Source: an uncultured Turicimonas sp. (GTDB taxonomy: Bacteria; Pseudomonadota; Gammaproteobacteria; Burkholderiales; Burkholderiaceae_F). From it: DNA of 32,018 bases. Shown here piece by piece: positions 1-7,808 of the stretch. The stretch is from NCBI GenBank assembly GCA_947854175.1, contig CANTYJ010000096.1:1-32018 (forward strand), written 5' to 3'. The translations under genes and the position numbers were made by a program. The notes below the pieces were generated by a model, which searched no databases, was not told the DNA's origin, and saw only the letters and a list, made by a program, of their open reading frames with translations. Each line of letters begins with the position of its first letter. Position 1 is the stretch's first letter.

Positions 1-59
1 CATTCGGTAGCAAGATCAAGTCCAACGGTGTAGGCGCAACTTTGAAGATCGCTTTCTAA
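1..59 (+). CDS. C-terminal end of an outer-membrane beta-barrel protein (partial)
   Basis: Only the last 18 codons are in the window, in the frame starting at base 3, ending with TAA at 57-59. The peptide ends GVGATLKIAF. It alternates hydrophobic residues and finishes in a C-terminal phenylalanine, which is the signature of the last beta-strand (BAM recognition signal) of porins and autotransporter barrels in Gram-negative bacteria. A terminator follows at 128-162. Whether it is a porin or an autotransporter cannot be told from this fragment. Confidence 0.6.
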   Translation, partial: FGSKIKSNGVGATLKIAF

Positions 60-127
60 CTTAATTATCTTGTTGAGAGGATAAGGATTGAGCACTGCTT
101 TCCTGAGGTTCTCAATCCAAACAACAA

Positions 128-162
128 CCGGGCATGAGTAAGTTTCATGTCCGGCTTTTTTT
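128..162 (+). terminator. Rho-independent terminator of the beta-barrel gene
   Basis: CCGGGCATGA (128-137) pairs with TCATGTCCGG (145-154) through nine Watson-Crick pairs and one G-T pair, around a 7-nt loop. It is followed by C and seven T. A second, weaker stem lies just upstream (GATTGAG 86-92 with CTCAATC 111-117). It sits between convergent genes and could also help terminate the minus-strand oxidoreductase gene. Confidence 0.8.
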
Positions 163-220
163 AACTTTAATGGTTCACGTTTTAAGTCAATGAACTTAAA
201 TTAGCCACATCGAGCAAGTG

Positions 221-784
221 CTAATCAGACAAGTTTTTTAGTTCAGCTACGAGAACTTTTGCATGTTCTGCAGCCTTAGACAAAACGTCGTCTTTTCTAG
301 CAGAGTTCATTATTTCAGGTAAATAGGTCATATCAAAACTGTATACCGGTTTACAGAGCTCAATTCCGCACAATTCTGCGGAAGCTTCCTGTGGTTTAAG
401 GAATTCCGGAATAGTCATATGGAAATCACCTTCTTTTGTGTAATCTTCTGCTGATCCACCGAGGGTGAAAGATAAAACAAGTTTCTTACCGGTTAACTTC
501 CGCTTGCTACCGTAAGCAAAGTTGTACAGGAAAACTAAGTCGAAGTATTGCTTCAACAAATACGGATAGTCATACCAATTAAAAGGATATTGGAAGACAA
601 TTACATCTGCTTCTAAGAGAGCCTTTTGTTCTGCTTCAATATCAATTTTGCCGTCCGGGTATAAATCGTAGAGAATTCTTTGTTTAGCTTGTGGGAGAAG
701 ATTCTTCAACTCACCCATTATTTCTTTATTAGCGTAAGAATTTTTGTAGTCAGCATGGCCACAAACAATAAGAATGTTCTTCAT
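221..784 (-). CDS. NAD(P)H oxidoreductase, flavodoxin-like fold (KefF/MdaB-type)
   Basis: 187 aa. The N-terminus (MKNILIVCGHADYKNSYANK) matches the FMN-binding first strand and loop of the Flavodoxin_2 family. The central block FQYPFNWYDYPYLLKQYFD (about residues 64-82) is the family hallmark (P-x-x-W-Y-x-x-P). LTGKKLVLSFTLGG (about 97-110) matches the next strand and loop. The expected activity is two-electron reduction of quinones or similar electrophiles with NAD(P)H, in the cytoplasm. Length is typical. The ATG at 784 has AAGGAG about 7 nt upstream, which fixes the start. It appears monocistronic. The family is clear; the substrate, and the choice between KefF, MdaB and YwrO types, is not. 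Confidence 0.85.
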   Translation of the reverse strand: MKNILIVCGHADYKNSYANKEIMGELKNLLPQAKQRILYDLYPDGKIDIEAEQKALLEADVIVFQYPFNWYDYPYLLKQYFDLVFLYNFAYGSKRKLTGKKLVLSFTLGGSAEDYTKEGDFHMTIPEFLKPQEASAELCGIELCKPVYSFDMTYLPEIMNSARKDDVLSKAAEHAKVLVAELKNLSD

Positions 785-869
785 ATACTTACTCCTTAAT
801 GGCCGAACATTCTAGTACTCCGAGCTAAATACGCAAATGAAAACAACCCATTATGAGAAAGTCAATCGT

Positions 870-1223
870 TTACCAAAATATTGGAACATAAGCCATTTTT
901 CTATATTTTTTTAGATTTTTTTGGATTATGTTCCTATAACTTTTACTTTCAGCCTGCATCCGTAACAGATAGATCTTCATTTCACTTAGAGCATTAGTTT
1001 TACTTTGAGAAAGAAAACCTTCAGCAACCGGCATAGGACGCATCATTAAGCTATAAATTAAATATCTAACTTTCTGAGAGTGTTTGGACCTGATAGACGA
1101 CACTTCAGATGATAGGAATATCGAGCCATCCTGTATAAAGATGGCATTTGTTTTCAAAAAGACTGCTTTCATTTTCATATTGATGATTCTTGAAAGATTT
1201 TTTGCAGACTTCCTTCTTTTCAA
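870..1223 (-). other. Doubtful 117-codon reading frame, no recognised protein
   Basis: This open frame is rich in Lys, Ser and Met and has no motif I recognise. No convincing Shine-Dalgarno precedes its first ATG (1223) or an internal one near 1178. It overlaps a perfect inverted repeat at 884-934. It may be a remnant of a decayed gene upstream of the oxidoreductase, or chance. The rest of 1224-1400 shows nothing but AT-rich sequence. Confidence 0.2.
884..934. repeat. Inverted repeat GGAACATAA / TTATGTTCC
   Basis: A perfect 9-bp inverted repeat (884-892 and 926-934) separated by 33 nt that contain T-runs. It lies within the 3' part of a doubtful minus-strand reading frame (870-1223, up to 117 codons, no recognisable domain). 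It could be a hairpin terminator or the end of a lost element; nothing else supports either. Confidence 0.4.
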
Positions 1224-1399
1224 AATATGTACTTGAAAAAAGGACTTTAAGAACGGACGACTTAGTCTTTCTTCCAGTTCCGATTAGACATTTTTTTCTG
1301 ACATTGCGTTTAAGGAAATTGGGTAATACTACCTAAAGAAACTTTATAAGTTCTTACACTTATCTTCCTAAAAATACTACTTCTCTTTTAAAATTCGCG

Positions 1400-1724
1400 C
1401 TCTTTAGTTGAACTGTGGGTAAACCACTCATGTCCGGTTGATGTCGTCCTGAAGACCGCACAGGATGGACCGGAATTTGCAACGGCCCTGTTTTCCTCTT
1501 CCGGGTTTGGTAAAAATCCGGTCGGATTTCAAATTCTCAGAAATTGAAGGGTTACGTGCACCATTCGGACTTAACTCGGATGGCATTCTCTTCCTGCAAT
1601 GGCAGATTAACTCTGTAAGAGCTCGATTACCTGACCTACAGATAAGAGAAACCACACTTAAGAATCCCTTTTAGCGGGAGTAAATAGTTTTAGGTGGTGG
1701 CTCAAGCCCCACCGTCATTTTTTA
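1400..1724 (+). other. Hairpin-rich segment upstream of the recombinase; possible structured RNA or recombination site
   Basis: This stretch reads less AT-rich than its flanks and has no convincing gene: short frames are open on both strands (1465-1674 plus, 1428-1655 minus) but neither shows a domain. It is full of potential stems. One compound stem has TCCGG and CCGGA enclosing GTC/TCCTG with CAGGA/GAC, around 1432-1484. Another is CTGC-AATG-GCAG near 1604-1615. CTGTA/TACAG occurs near 1615-1642. A strong hairpin closes the segment at 1693-1713. Both its strand and its identity are uncertain. It does not match the tmRNA, 6S, RNase P or tRNA sequences I know. Its position directly before a tyrosine recombinase makes an attachment site or a leader RNA plausible. 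Confidence 0.35.
1693..1723 (+). terminator. Hairpin with T-run in front of the recombinase
   Basis: GGTGG (1693-1697), a bulged T, and GGC (1699-1701) pair with GCC (1706-1708) and CCACC (1709-1713) around a TCAA loop. GTCA and six T follow. It ends seven bases before the preferred ATG of the recombinase (1730). It may terminate an upstream RNA or act as an attenuator that hides the ribosome site. Confidence 0.5.
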
Positions 1725-1729
1725 CTGTT

Positions 1730-3220
1730 ATGACAGAAAACAAAACACACAGTCAACTTTTATTTCTCAATCGGAGAAAACGGCAGAGACTTTTTCATCA
1801 ACGCAACTGGCACGGTTTCTTTTCTCCAAATAAAGAATGTCTTCCCGGATTTGCTAAGAAGCCGGCTGAATATGAATTTGTTATTCATAAACTCTGCAGT
1901 TATTACAACTCTTTTCATGCGACTAAGACCAAGAACTGTTCAGTTCTGACTAGTCAAAAACGGCGTCAGTTTTACCTTCAATTTTTTGGAAAAGTTTCCA
2001 CGAAGTTCAAGATTGACCCGAGAAGTTTGAAACCTAAGCATGTGGAATGGTATTTCAGCGAAAAGATTAATCAAGCTAAGGACTCCGGAACTGCTCATAG
2101 TTCCATAGTCCGAAGTATTGCGAATGAAGTCTCAATGCTTGAATTCTTTTCTTTATGGATCGGGAAGAAAGGACTTATCAAAAGTTCTAATGAATATCTT
2201 AAAAAACTTGCACCGGATTTGATAAACGCTAAACCTCCAAAAGTCAGAAACACCTTTGTTTCAGGAGAACAACTTGCTGAGATTTTGGAGAAAGCTTTTA
2301 AGACAGATTTGTTATTCGGGATGCAACTTCTTTGTATGGCCTTATTTGGCTTAAGGAACAAAGAGGCATTATCGCTTAACCCTGAAGAATCAATCTCCAC
2401 AGAAAAGGTTGACGGAACCGGAAACGACAATTTTGGGAAACTGGAAATTTTCCCCAATAGCGGAGCTAAAGGAGGACGACCACGGACGATTCTTTTTTAT
2501 ACTCAGGAAGAAGCGTTCTGCGCAGAAAAGATTAAGAGGTTTGCCAAACAAGCCGGACTTCGTTATCTCAGGCATCCAAACCATGGTTTAGAAAAAGCTT
2601 TGTTTTGTTTTCATCAAACTGCTAAACGACTCGGATTGAGAAGTAATGATTTTCAGGGATCGGCGTACTCGTTTCGTCACTCCTATGCTCAAGCACTTCA
2701 CGCTTTTCTAACTAAGAAATCTATTGACAACCCTGCAGGAAAAGATTCTGAAGAAAATCATCTTGCTGTTTCTATTGCCCTCGGTCACTATAGGAAAAAC
2801 ATCACCGGTGTTTATTGCGGAAGTTTTCAGCCGATTGGAAAAGATATAGGTAAAGATTTAGTAAGAAGGCTTCTACATCCTTCAACATCACTTTCAACAG
2901 CGAAGACAGTACTAATTTGCTGGTTAAGAGAATTTTTTCAGCAGGATCCAAAAGGAGCGATCTTCGCCACCATGTGGTTCATGGATAAAGATTCGCCCAT
3001 CAACAATCCTGATTTTATGGGCATGTTTAGCCTTTTTGAAAATGAAAAGAAATCCATGACGGAGTCCGACTACATCATTGAACGCTGTGTGAAATGCTTT
3101 GGTTTTGAGGAAGAAAGTTTTGCCGGTTTATTGAGACGATATGCGAATTGTCTGCCTCAGGATGAAATTGAACAGCAATTATGGACTCCATATTTTTCGA
3201 AATTGTCTTTGCCGAACTGA
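1730..3220 (+). CDS. Tyrosine recombinase / site-specific integrase with long C-terminal extension
   Basis: 496 aa from ATG 1730. The frame is also open from a GTG at 1694, but that codon lies inside the 1693-1713 hairpin, so the ATG is preferred; neither start has a good Shine-Dalgarno. The catalytic core is recognisable: Arg209 (FGLRNKEAL), Lys247 (GAKGGRPR), Arg316 in YSFRHSYAQ, His353 in ALGHYRKN, and nucleophile Tyr362 (TGVYCG). In the usual H-x-x-R box the His is replaced by Tyr, a change some recombinase families tolerate. An N-terminal helical SAM-like region (about 50-150) precedes the core. About 134 residues follow the nucleophile, which is unusual and has no domain I know. It probably mobilises an island or integrates at a nearby site; no phage genes surround it. 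Confidence 0.8.
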   Translation: MTENKTHSQLLFLNRRKRQRLFHQRNWHGFFSPNKECLPGFAKKPAEYEFVIHKLCSYYNSFHATKTKNCSVLTSQKRRQFYLQFFGKVSTKFKIDPRSLKPKHVEWYFSEKINQAKDSGTAHSSIVRSIANEVSMLEFFSLWIGKKGLIKSSNEYLKKLAPDLINAKPPKVRNTFVSGEQLAEILEKAFKTDLLFGMQLLCMALFGLRNKEALSLNPEESISTEKVDGTGNDNFGKLEIFPNSGAKGGRPRTILFYTQEEAFCAEKIKRFAKQAGLRYLRHPNHGLEKALFCFHQTAKRLGLRSNDFQGSAYSFRHSYAQALHAFLTKKSIDNPAGKDSEENHLAVSIALGHYRKNITGVYCGSFQPIGKDIGKDLVRRLLHPSTSLSTAKTVLICWLREFFQQDPKGAIFATMWFMDKDSPINNPDFMGMFSLFENEKKSMTESDYIIERCVKCFGFEEESFAGLLRRYANCLPQDEIEQQLWTPYFSKLSLPN

Positions 3221-3382
3221 AGGTGGAAGAAGTCTAATCATTCTTAAGACGATGAGAGGATAGAAAACTAAATGATAAGTCTTGTAAAAGAATTAATTCA
3301 TCCAACTAAAGTAGTTAGTTGCTATAACGATACAGAACTATTGTTAACCTTTTACAGTTTAGATTATCACTGCACCAACAAC

Positions 3383-3444
3383 ATCCCGCAAGCTTAGTTC
3401 TTCATATTGAAGATGGTGCTCACTCCGCGGGATTTCTTTTTATT
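3383..3444 (+). ncRNA. Hairpin with T-rich tail upstream of the abi pseudogene; candidate regulatory RNA
   Basis: ATCCCGC (3383-3389) pairs with GCGGGAT (3427-3433). Inside, AGC/GCT (3391-3393, 3418-3420) and TCTTCA-TAT-TGAAGA (3399-3413) extend the fold, and TTTCTTTTTATT follows. It could simply be the terminator of the recombinase transcript. It also lies seven bases before the ATG of an AbiF-type gene, a family for which upstream noncoding RNAs acting as antitoxins have been reported. That link is an inference from position and shape. Confidence 0.45.
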
Positions 3445-3450
3445 GAAAGT

Positions 3451-4421
3451 ATGAAAACAAAAGATTCAACAACTAATAAAGTATTCAATAAACCTCATAC
3501 ATCTTTCGAAGAACAAATACAAAAGTTAAAAGACAGAGGTCTAATTATCAATGATGAAGATTCTGCTGTAACGTACTTAAAGATAACTGGGTATTATCGA
3601 TTAGCTCATACCTCTATTTCTTGGAAAAGAAAGTGCCCATTCCTCTTCTAGAAGTCACAAATTCAAAAAAGAGCTTCCTTTGAACAAACCATCTCTTACT
3701 ATGTTTTCGATCAGAAGCTTCGTCTCCTAGTTATGGAGGCAGTCGAGAGAATAGAGGTTGCGATCCGTTCTTCATGGGCTCATAAAATGTCAGAAGAGTT
3801 CGGCTCGCATCCCCATTTAAATAGAAACCCTTTTGAAAATTTCACTGAATATCTGCAAAGTTTGAATCTGCTGATACAAGATTTAGATCGTACAAAACAC
3901 TTGTCCTCTGAAGTTACCCACTACTTCTCCTCTTATACCGAGCTTCCGATTCCTCCAATATGAATGGTAACTTCTAGCATGAATTTCGGAGAGTTGTTAC
4001 GATGGGTCAAAAATACTAAGAGCAACAGTGTAAAAAATATGTCGCTGGAATTGCAGGCATCCCTAATATCAACATCTTCAATGGAGTCATGAGAAATCTT
4101 CAAACTGTTAGAAATATCTGTGCTCGTCATAACCGTCTATGGGATAGAAGATTTAATACTAAATTGCCCTACATTGAAAAGCGCATAGATCCCCCTATGG
4201 TTCAAATGGAGCGCTCTAAGAAAACAGACACAAATAGAGAAGCAGACAACCGGATTTACAACGAGTTGTTAGTGCTTGCCCATATCATGCAATCCATTAG
4301 TCCTTCTTCAACTTGGGGCCGAAGAGTCAAAGAACTAGCCCACCAGTCTTTGAAAGACGATGAGTAAGCAGAAATTGGATTTCCATATGATTGGAGAAAT
4401 AGCGGAATCTGGAAAAATTAA
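3451..4421 (+). pseudogene. Abi_2 (AbiD/AbiF) family abortive-infection protein, broken by several mutations
   Basis: The pieces together spell one Abi_2 protein of about 320 residues. The N-terminus has KPHTSFEEQIQKLKDRGLII and TYLKITGYYRL. The middle has VFDQKLRLLVMEAVERIEVA with R-x4-H (RSSWAH). The C-terminal part has the HEPN-like RNICARH plus LWDR, and the family ending GFPYDWRNSGIW. At least five lesions interrupt it: a 1-nt loss near 3603, a compensating shift in the A-run near 3670, TGA at 3961-3963 where Trp is expected, a shift near 4040, and TAA at 4365-4367 before the last 17 codons. The family blocks phage growth by RNA cleavage (HEPN). This copy cannot make a full protein. Confidence 0.8.
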
Positions 4422-4509
4422 AAACCGACGACATGTTCGCTTTATTAGCTACTAAGAAAAAGTCGTTTCACCGTACTGTATCACAAGATTAGACTGTCCG
4501 CTTTGATCG

Positions 4510-5523
4510 TTAATTGCTGAGCATATCACTTAGTGTCCAATTTCCCGTTATTTGGAAAAATATCGGAGGCTCAGCTTCCGTTTTTCCATCTGAAATACCA
4601 AGAAATTCACAAAGAAATCTCGAAAAATAAACGACCAAAGCTCTAACCTCAACTTCATAAAACCAAAGTTGCTGAGTTTCATAGCAAACCCAAGGACTTT
4701 TGCATTGTCTTAGTCTCCAACGCCTGTAATGCCCGGGATTATTAACTTTTGCGATTGATATACCAAAATTGCATAAATATTTACCGGTCTCTCCTCTAGA
4801 TAGCTCATGTTTGTTTGCATTATCAATATCCTGAACTAGCAGAAACAAGAGAAAATATTTATTTATGATAGGAAAGTTGTGAATTTGAGAACTGAATTTT
4901 TTATCGAACAAAAAAGAGATGTCTTTTTTAGATTCTGCCTCTTTTTTCAACGATTTATTTTGAGAATTCAACAAAGATGGCAAAACTAAATCGGTTAACA
5001 ACCGGCGGATATCTGATATGAATCTTCGTTCAGCCTTTTTTCTTTCGTTCAAAATAGTTGGGTCTATTATTCCAGGCGAAAGGAACTTAAATCTTTCGTA
5101 ATTAGTACCTAATTCTGAATTTAAAGAACATAGTTCTTCCCATATTCTCATAGCCTCATTTACAAAATTCACCTTAACACACAATTGTGAAAATAATGTA
5201 GATGCAAAAACTGCTTTTTTTAGGGAGTGTTCAAGATAAGAAGGCAGTATCAATGGTCGTCCGGCATAATTTAAACTTGGGTGGAACATTAAAATTATTT
5301 TATATGAAGGCGAAACTGTTACTCCGTCCCGAATAATCCATCTTTTTTCATCTTCTTTATAGAAAGGCCATTGTCCAATCTCCATCCCTTTGATAGGCGG
5401 AATAGAGGTTTTCTTCTTGAGGGAGGGATCATCAGGGTTCACGCAACCTTCAAGAAGCGCTCCATCTTTTGTTCTGTAATAAAACTCTTGCAATAAGGGG
5501 CTTCGTAATTCTTGTGTATACAT
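4510..5523 (-). CDS. Hypothetical protein, 337 aa, divergent from the rloA-like operon
   Basis: I do not recognise the family. The protein is soluble, with no signal peptide or membrane span. The middle (about residues 85-235) is helical and Lys/Leu-rich. A D-x-x-N-x-x-K-H run (DIDNANKHELSRG, about 235-247) resembles the polar motif of several uncharacterised HEPN-like helical families, a weak resemblance only. The last 90 residues are rich in Trp and aromatics. The start is ATG 5523, with a purine-rich stretch upstream (AAAAGAGACTTTTAT) but no textbook Shine-Dalgarno. It lies between the dead abi gene and the ATPase/Toprim operon and is AT-rich like them, so a defence role is possible but unproven. 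Confidence 0.6.
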   Translation of the reverse strand: MYTQELRSPLLQEFYYRTKDGALLEGCVNPDDPSLKKKTSIPPIKGMEIGQWPFYKEDEKRWIIRDGVTVSPSYKIILMFHPSLNYAGRPLILPSYLEHSLKKAVFASTLFSQLCVKVNFVNEAMRIWEELCSLNSELGTNYERFKFLSPGIIDPTILNERKKAERRFISDIRRLLTDLVLPSLLNSQNKSLKKEAESKKDISFLFDKKFSSQIHNFPIINKYFLLFLLVQDIDNANKHELSRGETGKYLCNFGISIAKVNNPGHYRRWRLRQCKSPWVCYETQQLWFYEVEVRALVVYFSRFLCEFLGISDGKTEAEPPIFFQITGNWTLSDMLSN

Positions 5524-5684
5524 ATAAAAGTCTCTTTTTTTTATACTTAAAAATTAGTAGATTCAATATCGGACAACGATATGAAAAATTAAAGTTTGAC
5601 TGGTAAGTACATATTCCCTTCAACCCTTACACTAAGAAAACTCCTATATTGATAAAATTTTTTAAATAATTATAAATTATTTAT

Positions 5685-5713
5685 CATTAAAAGAGAAAAG
5701 ATCTCTTTTAATG
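5685..5713. promoter_or_regulatory. 12-bp perfect inverted repeat upstream of the ATPase gene; candidate operator or hairpin
   Basis: CATTAAAAGAGA (5685-5696) is mirrored by TCTCTTTTAATG (5702-5713) across a 5-nt AAAGA centre. It lies in the intergenic space shared by the divergent 337-aa gene and the ATPase operon, about 50 bases before the preferred GTG start. It could bind a dimeric repressor or fold in the 5' leader. Confidence 0.55.
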
Positions 5714-5764
5714 TATAATTTTGATAATTGTTTAGCTTTTGAAAGAACAAAAAGGAGATTTGCA

Positions 5765-7174
5765 GTGTTCTTATCATTTAAATTAAAAAACTGGAGGTGC
5801 TTCAGAGATGAACAGAATTTCACAATGGAAGCCTCCAGAGAAGACAATCTGTCAGAAACATTAACAAAAATAAACAAATTTCGTATAAACCTTCTTCCGG
5901 TTACAGCTATTTATGGGGGAAATGCTTCTGGAAAATCAAGTTTTATAAAAGCGATTCGGTTCCTCCAGCATTTAGTGACAAAAGAAAAGGATTTAAAAAC
6001 AGTTTCTTTGTCTCCCCTTTCTTTTCAGCTTGACCCAGAAAATTCAGAAGAGCCCTCTTCTTTTGAGTTAGCCCTCTTTTTAAATAACAATATCTACATT
6101 TATAGTGTTGTATTGAATAAATTTGAAATTCTTAAAGAAGAACTGTCACTCCAGAATACTTCAAGTACTAAAACCATCTTCAAGCGGGATAAAAAATTAG
6201 TCACTGTCGGAAAGTTTTTAGAAAAAAAACTTAACAAACAAAAACTAGAGGCAATTCAGACGTTGTTGGGCAATGGCCAGACAGCTTTGAGTATGGTACA
6301 AAAATTTGATGAAACTCATTGCAAGCTGGTCTACGACTGGTTTGTTAATCATTTACAGGTAATTACCCCTGACTCTAGAAGAACTTATGCTTCAGAAGAT
6401 GAAACAGTTACATCTCAGTTTATTTTGACTTGCTCAGAACTCTTAAAAAAACTTGGTACCGGTGTTGAGGGAATTAGGCCCTTTCTGTATACAGATCCTT
6501 TACCCGGAGCTGTAGAGCAGTTGATGAATGAAGTGCCTGAGGAGAACGTTTTGATTTACACCTGTCCTGACATTGGTTGTTTAGTTTTAAAAAAGGAAAA
6601 CGGAAAAACCATCGCAAACAAGCTATTCACCACTCATTTGGACAAAAATGGTAATGAAATATGCTTCTCTTTTTCTGAGGAGTCTGAAGGAACCATCAGA
6701 TTGCTTGACATTATCCCAATATTTGCAATGTTAGAAGATTCGGATGCAAAAAAATTATTCTTAGTCGATGAGATAGAACGAAGTCTTCATCCAAAATTAC
6801 TAAAGCATCTCCTTGCAAGATATCAGAATTATTGCAATCCGGATAATTTGAATCAACTTATTTTTACTACCCATAATGTCGAATTGTTAGATAAAGATTA
6901 TTTAAGAAGAGATGAAATTTGGTTTTGTGATAAGGCTATTGACGGCAGTTCTGAACTCTATTCACTGTCAGCATTTAAAGATGTAAGAATTGACACCAAC
7001 CTCAAAACTAACTACATGGACGGCGTTTGGGGCGGAGTTCCGTATCTGGCCGGCTCCGGAGGTAAAAATCAATTGCCTACTGCAACAAATTTCCACACGG
7101 AGGCCAACTATTTTTGGACACAAAATAGTGAAACTTATTATTTAGGAGATGCAACTTATCGGATGGGTTATTAA
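5765..7174 (+). CDS. RloA-type AAA/ABC ATPase (AAA_15/AAA_21)
   Basis: The frame is open from ATG 5711, but AGGAG at 5753-5757 sits 7 nt before GTG 5765. From there the protein begins MFLSFKLKNWRCFRDEQNFT, the normal family N-terminus, so 5765 is preferred (469 aa). Walker A is YGGNASGKSSF (about residues 50-60), Walker B is LFLVDEIERSLHP, and the H-loop is IFTTHNVELLD. The segment RIDTNLKTNYMDGVWGGVP is the usual family ending. About 46 further residues follow and are atypical. RloA-like ATPases pair with RloB and are often found in restriction/defence loci; they likely sense or remodel DNA or nucleoprotein. The gene is first of three, with the next starting directly at its stop codon. Confidence 0.88.
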   Translation: MFLSFKLKNWRCFRDEQNFTMEASREDNLSETLTKINKFRINLLPVTAIYGGNASGKSSFIKAIRFLQHLVTKEKDLKTVSLSPLSFQLDPENSEEPSSFELALFLNNNIYIYSVVLNKFEILKEELSLQNTSSTKTIFKRDKKLVTVGKFLEKKLNKQKLEAIQTLLGNGQTALSMVQKFDETHCKLVYDWFVNHLQVITPDSRRTYASEDETVTSQFILTCSELLKKLGTGVEGIRPFLYTDPLPGAVEQLMNEVPEENVLIYTCPDIGCLVLKKENGKTIANKLFTTHLDKNGNEICFSFSEESEGTIRLLDIIPIFAMLEDSDAKKLFLVDEIERSLHPKLLKHLLARYQNYCNPDNLNQLIFTTHNVELLDKDYLRRDEIWFCDKAIDGSSELYSLSAFKDVRIDTNLKTNYMDGVWGGVPYLAGSGGKNQLPTATNFHTEANYFWTQNSETYYLGDATYRMGY

Positions 7175-7175
7175 T

Positions 7176-7808
7176 ATGTCTCAATCTCCTGAACAGAAAC
7201 AGAAAAAACGTTTAGGGCCTGTTAGAAGACGAGCTCTTCCTGTTAAACATACCAAGCCAAAGTTAGTTGTTGTAGGAGAAGGATTAACAGAAAAAAGCTA
7301 TTTCGAAAATTTAAAGGCTATTTATCATAATGTGGCTATTGTCCTCTTGAACAATAAAAGAAATTCTGATCCAAACTATTTACTTTCTCTAATTAGTAAG
7401 TATGAAGAAGATGGGAATTACTATGATTTTGCTGCCATCGTTATAGACAACGATGGCAGATCGGACGAAAGCATTAAAAACTTATTTAAATGGCAAAAAA
7501 ACAGAAAAAACTTTTTGTGTATTTCGTCCCCCAACATTGAATATTGGTTTCTATGTCACTTTGATTGCAAGAGAAATATAAGCACAACTAAAGAGTGTAA
7601 TGAAGCCTTAGCCCATCTATTGCCGAACTATAAAAAAGGAAAGACTCCAAAAGAAGTCCTGTTTGAGCCCAACATTAGAAAAGCTATTGAGAAAGCAAAA
7701 ACTCAAGTCAGTTCCGTATATCTAACAGAAATCCCTCAGAAAGGTACAAACTTATATGGCGTGGTTGAAATCATACTTAACAATCAGGGAAGCCCAAAGA
7801 AAACTTAA
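7176..7808 (+). CDS. RloB-type Toprim-like protein
   Basis: 210 aa from ATG 7176, one base after the stop of the ATPase gene. The frame extends to an ATG at 7149, but that codon directly abuts GGAG with no spacing, so 7176 is preferred. Toprim-like motifs are visible: a glutamate in LVVVGEGLTEKSYFENL and the acid pair in AIVIDNDGRSD. The RloB hallmark SSPNIEYWFLCHF follows. The family partner is an ABC ATPase, and ATPase plus Toprim resembles OLD/Gabija-type nucleases split into two chains. It is probably the DNA- or RNA-cleaving subunit. Its 3' end overlaps the protease gene by 53 nt, which implies coupled translation. Confidence 0.87.
   Translation: MSQSPEQKQKKRLGPVRRRALPVKHTKPKLVVVGEGLTEKSYFENLKAIYHNVAIVLLNNKRNSDPNYLLSLISKYEEDGNYYDFAAIVIDNDGRSDESIKNLFKWQKNRKNFLCISSPNIEYWFLCHFDCKRNISTTKECNEALAHLLPNYKKGKTPKEVLFEPNIRKAIEKAKTQVSSVYLTEIPQKGTNLYGVVEIILNNQGSPKKT

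Noticed and set aside
1428..1674. Short overlapping open frames on both strands upstream of the recombinase
   Set aside because: Neither has a ribosome site, a domain or natural composition; the stretch is dominated by hairpins, so it is listed as structured sequence.
1400..1724. Possible tmRNA, tRNA, 6S or RNase P RNA
   Set aside because: No acceptor stem with CCA, tag peptide, tRNA arms or conserved cores of these RNAs could be found by eye on either strand.
1694..1729. GTG start for the recombinase
   Set aside because: The codons 1694-1713 are inside a strong hairpin and encode Pro/Ala-rich filler; ATG 1730 is preferred.
5711..5764. Upstream ATG of the ATPase gene
   Set aside because: It lies in the inverted repeat and has no ribosome site, whereas GTG 5765 has a well-placed AGGAG and gives the family N-terminus.
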